Origin: Lawsonibacter sp.
Lineage (GTDB): Bacteria > Bacillota > Clostridia > Oscillospirales > Oscillospiraceae
Direction: 5' to 3'
Length of the DNA stretch: 17,307 nucleotides
Assembly (NCBI GenBank): GCA_022793355.1
Contig: JAAWCR010000153.1
Span: 1-17,307, forward strand
Below the pieces are notes generated by a model that was given only the letters and a program-made list of their open reading frames with translations, did not search any database and was not told the origin of the DNA. Position 1 is the first letter of the stretch. Each line of letters opens with the position of its first letter. The position numbers and the translations under genes were made by a program. Below are positions 12,642-17,307 of this stretch, one piece after another.

Positions 12642-13580
12642 TCATTTGCGAGCAATCAGTGCTTTCACCTTGGCAATGATGGACTCAGTGTCCATGCCGT
12701 GGTCCCGGTAAAGCAGCTCCGGGTCACCGGACTCGCCAAACTTGTCCTGAATGCCCACGATCTCCATGGGGATGGGGCAATTCTGAACCACTACCTCAGA
12801 CACCGCGCTGCCCAGACCGCCGAAAATGGTGTGATCCTCAATGGTCATAATCGCGCCGGTCTCCTTGGCGGCCTTGAGGACGGCCTCGTTGTCCAGGGGC
12901 TTGAGGGTGGTCATATCCAGCACCCGGACGTTGATGCCCTGTTCCTTCAGGGCGGCGGCGGCGTCTACCGCCTTCTTCAGCAGAATGCCGGAGACAATCA
13001 TGGTCATGTCGGAGCCGTTGTCCACCACGGTGTTGGCCTTGCCCCACTCAAACTTGTAGGTGTTGGGGTCGTAGAGGTCGGCCACCGGGTTGCGGTGCAG
13101 GCGGACGTACAGGGGACCCTTGAAGTCCACCGCGGCGTGAGCCAGGGCCTTGGCGGCCACAGCGTCGGCGGGCTGCACCACCGTCATGTTGGGGAAGGAG
13201 CGCATAATGGCCACGTCCTCAATGGCGGCGTGGGTGGCGCCGTCGCCGCCTACCTGGAGGCCGGCGTGGGTGCCGATGATGGTGACGTTCAGATTGGGAT
13301 AGCACACGAAGGTGCGTACCTGCTCGCAGGCCCGCATGGAGGCGAACACCGCGAAGGTGGCCAGAAATACCTTGTTGCCGCAGGCGGCCAGGCCGGCGGA
13401 GGCGCCCACCAGGTTCTGCTCGGCAATGCCGAAGGAGAACTCACGGGTGGGGAACAGCTTGCCGAACTTCTCCAGGCCGCAGGTCTTGGTGTCGGCGTTG
13501 CACACCACAAAATTCTCGTTGGTTTTGGCGATTTCAATCAATTCCTGGCCAAAGGCCATTCTCGTTGCCAGCGTTCCCAT
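12642..13580 (-). CDS. Transketolase, C-terminal subunit
   Basis: A 312-residue protein covering the pyrimidine-binding and C-terminal domains of transketolase, the thiamine-diphosphate enzyme that moves two-carbon units between sugar phosphates in the cytosol. Glu54 in FSFGIAEQNLVGASAGLA is the catalytic Glu that activates the cofactor. THAGLQVGGDGATHAAIEDV (104-123), then SFPNMTVVQPAD, is the conserved pyrimidine-domain segment. The C-terminal domain begins near 190. Its ATG shares one base with the TAA of the N-subunit gene (TAATG), so the two are translationally coupled and made in equal amounts. Split transketolases of this kind are common in Clostridia and archaea. The operon context (isomerase remnant, racemase-family gene, LysR control) suggests a specialised sugar pathway rather than, or in addition to, the central pentose phosphate route. 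Confidence 0.93.
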   Translation of the reverse strand: MGTLATRMAFGQELIEIAKTNENFVVCNADTKTCGLEKFGKLFPTREFSFGIAEQNLVGASAGLAACGNKVFLATFAVFASMRACEQVRTFVCYPNLNVTIIGTHAGLQVGGDGATHAAIEDVAIMRSFPNMTVVQPADAVAAKALAHAAVDFKGPLYVRLHRNPVADLYDPNTYKFEWGKANTVVDNGSDMTMIVSGILLKKAVDAAAALKEQGINVRVLDMTTLKPLDNEAVLKAAKETGAIMTIEDHTIFGGLGSAVSEVVVQNCPIPMEIVGIQDKFGESGDPELLYRDHGMDTESIIAKVKALIARK

Positions 13581-14425
13581 TATACCACACCGCCTTCCTG
13601 AATTTCACTGATTGCTTTTACAAGCTCCTCGTCGCTGGGGGCCGCGCCATGCCATTTGCTCTCGTCCTCCATGAAAGAGACGCCCTTGCCCTTCACGGTG
13701 CGCATGAGAATCGCCGTGGGGTGACGCATGGTCTTGGCGGTATGCAGGGCGGTGAGCACGTCGGTCATGTTGTGGCCGTTGACCTCCACTACCTTCCAGC
13801 CGAAGGAGCGCCACTTATCGGCGATGGGCTCCACCGTCATGATCTCGTTGGTCCAGCCGTTGATCTGCACGCCGTTGCAGTCTACGATAGCCACCAAGTT
13901 CTTCAGGTCGTGGTGGTTTGCGGCCATGGCGGCCTCCCAAACCATGCCCTCCTGAATCTCGCCGTCGCCCAGCATCACATAGGTCATGTAGTCCTGGTGG
14001 TGGAGCTTGCCCGACAGGGCCATGCCCACGCCCACCGACAGGCCGTTGCCCAGAGAGCCGGCGGACATGTCCACGCCAGGGACCTTGTTCATGTCCGGAT
14101 GGCCCTGAAGGATGGAGTGATACTGGCGCAGGGTGTTGAGGATGGCCGGGTCAAAGTACCCCCGGCGGGCCAGAGCGGCGTACATCACCGGGCAGGAGTG
14201 GCCCTTGGAGAGGATAAACCGGTCCCGGTCGGGCCACTGGGGATTTTCAGGGTCGATGTTCATCACGTGGAAGTACAGGGCGGTTACCATCTCCACTGCG
14301 GACAGGGAGCCGCCAGGATGGCCTGCCTTGGCGGCGTGAATCATGGAGACGATGTCCTGCCGGATCTGGACGGCCTGCTGCTCCAGCCGTTCCACATCCT
14401 TTTGGGTGAAATAGAAGGAGGTCAT
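13580..14425 (-). CDS. Transketolase, N-terminal subunit
   Basis: A 281-residue protein covering the pyrophosphate-binding domain of transketolase; it forms the active enzyme together with the adjacent C subunit. Landmarks: HAAKAGHPGGSLSAVEM (30-46); SKGHSCPVMYAALA (73-86); GVDMSAGSLGNGLSVGVGMA (117-136); and the thiamine-diphosphate/metal motif from GDGEIQEG (153-160) to Asn184 (VDCNGVQING). I start it at ATG 14425-14423, with AAAGGA about 9 bases upstream; the in-frame ATGs at 14434 and 14443 lie on or before that site. The gene begins 18 bases after the zinc-ribbon gene and overlaps the C-subunit start by one base, so it is the second gene of the operon. Confidence 0.93.
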   Translation of the reverse strand: MTSFYFTQKDVERLEQQAVQIRQDIVSMIHAAKAGHPGGSLSAVEMVTALYFHVMNIDPENPQWPDRDRFILSKGHSCPVMYAALARRGYFDPAILNTLRQYHSILQGHPDMNKVPGVDMSAGSLGNGLSVGVGMALSGKLHHQDYMTYVMLGDGEIQEGMVWEAAMAANHHDLKNLVAIVDCNGVQINGWTNEIMTVEPIADKWRSFGWKVVEVNGHNMTDVLTALHTAKTMRHPTAILMRTVKGKGVSFMEDESKWHGAAPSDEELVKAISEIQEGGVV

Positions 14426-14443
14426 ACAATTCATTCCTTTCAT

Positions 14444-14743
14444 TTATGTGTTGGGCTTTTCGTCGGGCAAATGTTTTTTTCGGGCTTCCCAGCCGCCAAA
14501 GGCCGTGTCCAGGGCGCAGTTGACACACCGCTCCTGGGCGGGATGGGCGACGCCGCAGACGGGACAGGTCACCATGTCGCTCTCCGCCTCAAACAGCTCC
14601 ACCCGTCTGCATGACGGACACCGATAGATGTCCGCGTGGAGCCGCTTCATCTGAAAAGCGCTGCCCAGCGGATAGGATTTTACCGCCAGCTCCAGTTCCA
14701 GGCCGCAGGTGGAACAAGTTTTTTTCTCCGCACCGGTACTCAT
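14444..14743 (-). CDS. Small zinc-ribbon protein with four CxxC motifs
   Basis: A 99-residue protein with four CxxC pairs at residues 10-13 (CSTC), 42-45 (CPSC), 60-63 (CPVC) and 73-76 (CVNC), enough for two zinc-ribbon units. Between the first two is a basic/aromatic stretch (QMKRLHADIYR). The C-terminus is charged and probably loose. I cannot name the family. Double zinc ribbons of this size usually serve as DNA-, RNA- or protein-binding modules. ATG 14743-14741 is chosen because AAAGGA lies 8 bases upstream; the frame is open much further, but that part covers the promoter region. It is the first gene of the operon with both transketolase subunits, which is an unusual leader. Possible roles are a metal-dependent regulator or partner of the operon's enzymes; this is speculation. 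Confidence 0.8.
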   Translation of the reverse strand: MSTGAEKKTCSTCGLELELAVKSYPLGSAFQMKRLHADIYRCPSCRRVELFEAESDMVTCPVCGVAHPAQERCVNCALDTAFGGWEARKKHLPDEKPNT

Positions 14744-14777
14744 ATCCAACATCCTTTCTGTTCTTGATGATGGCACT

Positions 14778-14807
14778 ACTATAAATCCAAATCCCTCTGG
14801 TGTCCAA
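14778..14807 (-). promoter_or_regulatory. Promoter of the zinc-ribbon-transketolase operon
   Basis: On the minus strand -10 TATAGT (14783-14778) is good, and a poor -35 TTGGAC (14807-14802) lies 18 bp away. A weak -35 box with a nearby LysR-type site is what an activator-dependent promoter looks like. The start is predicted near 14771. Confidence 0.5.
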
Positions 14808-14826
14808 TTCTTCTTTGGAACAGCCG

Positions 14827-14845
14827 TTATCACAAAAAATGATAA
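14827..14845. promoter_or_regulatory. LysR-type box between divergent promoters
   Basis: TTATCA and TGATAA are perfect 6-bp inverted arms with a 7-base A-rich spacer. The site contains both T-N11-A (14830 to 14842) and ATC-N9-GAT, forms known for LysR-family binding. Its centre is about 65 bp upstream of the predicted operon start, the classical position of a LysR recognition site, and it lies 17 bp upstream of the lysR -35 box. Confidence 0.65.
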
Positions 14846-14861
14846 AAGCTCGGAAAAAGGC

Positions 14862-14891
14862 TTGACAGCCAGGGAAATTTGAGGATAGTAT
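14862..14891 (+). promoter_or_regulatory. Promoter of the LysR-family gene
   Basis: TTGACA (14862-14867) is a perfect -35 box, followed after 18 bp by TAGTAT (14886-14891). Transcription should start near 14898, giving a leader of about 70 bases. Confidence 0.68.
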
Positions 14892-14966
14892 AGGGCTATG
14901 CTCAATATTCTGCACAAAGACCGGCAACTTTTTTGGGGAGTTTGACAAGTGAGGGGGAGGGGCTCT

Positions 14967-15848
14967 ATGGAGCTTTACACCATGCGCTATGTGCTGGCGG
15001 TGGCGGAGCACGAGAATTTTTCCCTGGCGGCGCAGGCCTGCCATGTGGGCCAGCCGGCCCTGTCCCAGCAGGTGGCCCGGCTGGAAAAGGAGCTGGGGGT
15101 GGCCCTGTTCAGCCGGAACTCCCGGGGAGCGGCGCTGACGGAGGCGGGGCGGGAATTTGTGCGGCGGGCCGGGGAGATCGTCCAGCGGGCCGACGCGCTG
15201 CAGGCCGAAATGTCGCTGTACGCCGGGGTGCGCAAAGGCACGCTGAACCTGGGCATTATCACCAGCCTGCAGTGCATCGACTTCGGCGGGCTGCTGTCCG
15301 CCTTCTGCGGCAGCTACCCGGACGTCTCGGTGAATATCGTGCAGGACGGCACCCACCGCCTGCTGGAGCTGCTGGTAGACCGGAAAATCGACGCCGCCTT
15401 TTTAAACCGCCCCATGTCCGGCGTCCCCGCCGGGCTGGAATTCGTCAAGCTGGGAGAGGATGTGTACTCCCTGGCAGTGCCCACCCTTCACCCGCTGGCG
15501 GGACGGGAGCGGGTCAGCCTCAAGGAGCTGAGCGGAGAGCACTTCATCTTTCATCAAACCGGGCAGGTGGCCTCGGAGCTGTGCCTGGCCGCCTGTCGGG
15601 AGGCCGGGTTTGAGCCCAACATCGTCTGCCGGTCGGCCAGTCCCACCACTGGGCTATATATGGTTCAGGGTGGGCTGGGCGTGGCCCTTCTGCCCTCGGA
15701 GGAGTTCGGCATCCGGCCGCTGAGGGGTGTTGCTGAGCTGAAGCTGACGGAAAAAATTACTAAGGAGGTGGGGATCGCCTGGAGAAAGGACGTCGCCTCC
15801 CCCTTGGTGGACGCCGCCGCGCGGTTTGCCCAGGAGTGGGTGAAATAA
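14967..15848 (+). CDS. LysR-family transcriptional regulator
   Basis: A 293-residue LysR-type regulator of normal family length. The N-terminal winged helix-turn-helix is residues about 1-60: MELYTMRYVLAVAEHENFSL, then AAQACHVGQPALSQQVARLE, KELGVALFSR and LTEAGREF. The co-inducer domain fills about 90-293, with LNLGIITSLQ beginning its first lobe and the Gly-rich MVQGGLGVALLPSE (about 232-245) in the second. I chose ATG 14967 because GGGGGAGG lies about 7 bases upstream and MELYTMRYVLAVAE is the usual LysR opening; the GTG at 14949 would add six residues. It is divergent from the zinc-ribbon/transketolase operon, with a LysR-type box between. It most likely activates that operon in response to a pathway metabolite. 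The ligand is unknown. Confidence 0.92.
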   Translation: MELYTMRYVLAVAEHENFSLAAQACHVGQPALSQQVARLEKELGVALFSRNSRGAALTEAGREFVRRAGEIVQRADALQAEMSLYAGVRKGTLNLGIITSLQCIDFGGLLSAFCGSYPDVSVNIVQDGTHRLLELLVDRKIDAAFLNRPMSGVPAGLEFVKLGEDVYSLAVPTLHPLAGRERVSLKELSGEHFIFHQTGQVASELCLAACREAGFEPNIVCRSASPTTGLYMVQGGLGVALLPSEEFGIRPLRGVAELKLTEKITKEVGIAWRKDVASPLVDAAARFAQEWVK

Positions 15849-15880
15849 CAAAAATGGGCGCGTCTTGCACCCGGTTTCCG

Positions 15881-15899
15881 GCCCCGGCGGAGCCGGGGC
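15881..15899 (+). terminator. GC hairpin after lysR
   Basis: GCCCCGGC (15881-15888) pairs with GCCGGGGC (15892-15899) around a 3-base loop, 32 bases after the LysR stop. The following TATTAAAA is not a U-tract, so it may act only together with the hairpins further on. Confidence 0.45.
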
Positions 15900-15904
15900 T
15901 ATTA

Positions 15905-15969
15905 AAATGGGCGCAATGCGCCCCCATTTCCAATAAATGTATGAAAACGTCCCACTCCGGGGCGTTTTC
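15905..15969 (+). terminator. Two further hairpins; second is terminator-like
   Basis: GGGCGC (15909-15914) pairs with GCGCCC (15918-15923), flanked by AAAT/ATTT. Then GAAAACG (15943-15949) pairs with CGTTTTC (15963-15969), with CCC/GGG inside, and runs on into TCTCTG, the best terminator of the cluster. The 11-mer AAAATGGGCGC occurs twice, at 15851-15861 and 15904-15914. Confidence 0.6.
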
Positions 15970-16007
15970 TCTGTATATACGGAATCTATATTTAAGGAGG
16001 AACCAGC

Positions 16008-16553
16008 ATGTCAGCCAATCAAACACCCAACTACAAGCTCTGCCAGTGGGAGGAGTCGGACAAGGTGCTGCGCACCGAATTCAACGCGGACAACGCCAAA
16101 ATTGATGCGGGCATCAAGGCGGTGGACCGGCGGGTGGACAGCTTATCGTCCACAGTATCGGGCAAAGCGTCCACATCGGCGCTGAACAGCCTGAAAACTG
16201 CGGTAGACGCACTGTCGCAGACCGTGGGTCAGCACACGTCCGCCCTGACCAAGGCGGGGACCTGCGTATTCTACACCACGTCTTACACCGGAAACGGCAA
16301 ATATGGTTCGGCCAACCCCACAACGCTTACCTTTCCCCACAAGCCGATGGTGGTGCTTGTGGGAAAATACAACAGCATCATGATTCTGTTTCGCGGCCTG
16401 ACCTCCGCAAAGCAGAGCGGCATCGAGCACCCGGACGCCGCCTGTTCCGTCACCTGGAATGCCAAATCGGTGCAGTGGTTCGGCGGATATGCCGACGCGC
16501 AGATGAACTCCGGCGGAACATATTACGTTATCGCCCTGCTCTCCTTGGAATAA
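16008..16553 (+). CDS. Phage tail-fibre-like protein, isolated gene
   Basis: A 181-residue protein resembling the short tail-fibre or tail-tip proteins of clostridial prophages. The N-terminus (NYKLCQWEESDKVLRTEFNA, then DNAKIDAGIKAVD) is the recurrent start of such proteins. Residues about 35-82 are a Ser/Thr/Ala-rich coiled coil (VDSLSSTVSGKASTSALNSL, then KTAVDALSQTVGQH). Residues about 86-181 are a beta-rich C-terminal head with YTGNGKYGSANPTTLTFPHK and a buried hydrophobic end (TYYVIALLSLE). ATG 16008 is preceded by TAAGGAGG. There are no phage genes on either side: it stands alone between the lysR terminators and its own terminator. It is either a prophage remnant or a co-opted host gene; the intact frame, strong ribosome site and terminator favour retained function. 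The family assignment is from pattern recognition only. Confidence 0.65.
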   Translation: MSANQTPNYKLCQWEESDKVLRTEFNADNAKIDAGIKAVDRRVDSLSSTVSGKASTSALNSLKTAVDALSQTVGQHTSALTKAGTCVFYTTSYTGNGKYGSANPTTLTFPHKPMVVLVGKYNSIMILFRGLTSAKQSGIEHPDAACSVTWNAKSVQWFGGYADAQMNSGGTYYVIALLSLE

Positions 16554-16564
16554 GTGTAAAAGGA

Positions 16565-16588
16565 CCCCGGACCCTTGCGGGTCCGGGG
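16565..16588. terminator. Terminator, probably bidirectional
   Basis: CCCCGGACCC (16565-16574) pairs perfectly with GGGTCCGGGG (16579-16588) around TTGC. ATTTGCTTT follows on the plus strand and TCCTTTTAC on the minus strand. It can end both the tail-fibre-like gene and the convergent surface-protein gene. Confidence 0.88.
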
Positions 16589-16617
16589 ATTTGCTTTGGG
16601 TTGGGTTTTACGTGAGG

Positions 16618-17307
16618 TTAGGGGGCCTCTTCCACGTCCTTGTCATGAATGAGGAAGGTGACCTTCTCGCCAGCGGCAAGAGTGATCTTGCCCTCGGCCT
16701 CCTTCTGGTTAGCCGTCTCAGAGTCATAGACAACCAGATTCTTCTTCTCGTTGCTCACGTCAGCCAGTTTGGTGGTCTCCGCGTTGGTGCCGAGCTTGTA
16801 GGCAATGTACTTGCCGTCATTAGCCTCGGTGGCCTTCAGGCTAGTGGTGGCCAGGTTCAGCTCAGCGCCAACAGGCAGGTACAGGGTAGCAGCCGCATTC
16901 ACACCGTCCTTGTCAAAGGAAACCGCATTATCGCCCTCTCCAACAGAGAACTTCAGATTGAAAGTAGCAGCCAGACCGGTAGCGTTGGTTCCGGCAACCT
17001 CAACAGCGGGCACCAGATAGATGACGCCATCCTTCTTGGCATCAGCAACATTGTTCACAATGCCACCAATCACCATCTTGGTAGTGTCCATACCCTCAAA
17101 TCCAATGTTGACCTTCGCTGTGTAAGCAGTTCCAGCCTGAACATAAGTTCCGGTCTTGAGAGCATCAATAGCATCAATGGTAATAGAGGTTCCGTCGGTA
17201 GCCATCATGCCGGTAGCAGTCGTACCAACAACAACAACCTTCAGGCCGCTTTCCATCTTCAGGGTAATCACGCCCTCCTGGGCGTTTGCCAGAGAAACGG
17301 TGTAAGA
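16618..17307 (-). CDS. C-terminal part of a large, probably surface, protein
   Basis: The frame is open from the right edge to TAA-type stop at 16618, giving 229 residues of a longer protein; the GTG at 17271 is an internal Val, since the reading SYTVSLANAQEG continues upstream of it. Composition is Ala/Thr/Val/Gly/Asp-rich, with no Cys and many short beta-prone stretches (GLKVVVVGTTATGMM, GVIYLVPAVEVAGT, GKITLAAGEKVTFLIHDKD), as in extracellular or S-layer-like proteins. It has no sortase motif, lipobox or membrane anchor at its end (DVEEAP), so any anchoring part must lie towards the N-terminus. Codon choice differs from neighbours, with many GTT, GCT, GGA and ACT besides AAG and AAC, especially at 17040-17250. 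That bias is typical of very abundant proteins. No family is recognised. Confidence 0.7.
   Translation of the reverse strand, partial: SYTVSLANAQEGVITLKMESGLKVVVVGTTATGMMATDGTSITIDAIDALKTGTYVQAGTAYTAKVNIGFEGMDTTKMVIGGIVNNVADAKKDGVIYLVPAVEVAGTNATGLAATFNLKFSVGEGDNAVSFDKDGVNAAATLYLPVGAELNLATTSLKATEANDGKYIAYKLGTNAETTKLADVSNEKKNLVVYDSETANQKEAEGKITLAAGEKVTFLIHDKDVEEAP

Noticed and set aside
12600..14614. Long plus-strand frames opposite both transketolase genes
   Set aside because: Antisense shadows; transketolase motifs are complete on the minus strand.
16008..16553. Target gene of a diversity-generating retroelement
   Set aside because: The beta-rich head invites the idea, but no reverse transcriptase and no template repeat are seen in the window.

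Overview
The window looks like chromosomal DNA from a G+C-rich, low-GC-phylum anaerobe of the class Clostridia, most like gut Oscillospiraceae (Flavonifractor, Lawsonibacter or Pseudoflavonifractor type). This is an inference from strong AGGAGG-type ribosome binding sites, GC-rich third codon positions, lipoprotein signal peptides, a split two-gene transketolase, an archaeal/eukaryotic-type prolyl-tRNA synthetase, a NiaR regulator and the paired UPF0237/UPF0210 genes. No rRNA, tRNA, CRISPR array, transposase or integrase was seen.

Layout. (1) 1-2670, minus strand: an efflux operon tetR-tolC-hlyD that runs off the left edge, with a consensus promoter and two tandem dyads where its TetR repressor probably binds. 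(2) 2778-4440, minus: a PutP-type sodium/proline symporter with its own promoter, an operator-like dyad and a terminator. (3) 4592-5964: a second TetR regulator divergent from a membrane-bound XRE-family regulator; the two predicted promoters face each other and share one -10 box. (4) 6039-8487, plus: YfbR-type 5'-deoxynucleotidase, ACT-domain protein and UPF0210 protein, with small hairpin repeats on both sides of the ACT gene. (5) 8533-10783, minus: prolyl-tRNA synthetase and, upstream, a lipoprotein with its own promoter. (6) 10872-11435, plus: NiaR, divergent from the lipoprotein. (7) 11455-11707: a probable gene remnant and the terminator of the next operon. (8) 11712-14743, minus: zinc-ribbon protein, transketolase N and C subunits, a C-terminal scrap of a sugar isomerase/epimerase, and an Asp/Glu-racemase-family protein. 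This operon is divergent from a LysR regulator (14967-15848), and a LysR-type box lies about 65 bp upstream of the predicted operon start. (9) 15881-17307: a lone phage-tail-fibre-like gene and the C-terminal end of a large, probably abundant, surface protein.

How the parts work together. Most of the window is small regulated units, each with a local regulator next to its target: TetR with the efflux operon, LysR with the transketolase operon, TetR with XRE. I see no clear-cut new defence or mobile system. The more interesting points are the regulatory architecture (tandem TetR sites, shared -10 box, LysR box at -65), the decaying transketolase-operon member, the hairpin repeat framed by 13-base direct repeats between the ACT and UPF0210 genes, and two function-unknown conserved families placed after a nucleotidase. 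All identifications are from reading the sequence; no database search was run.
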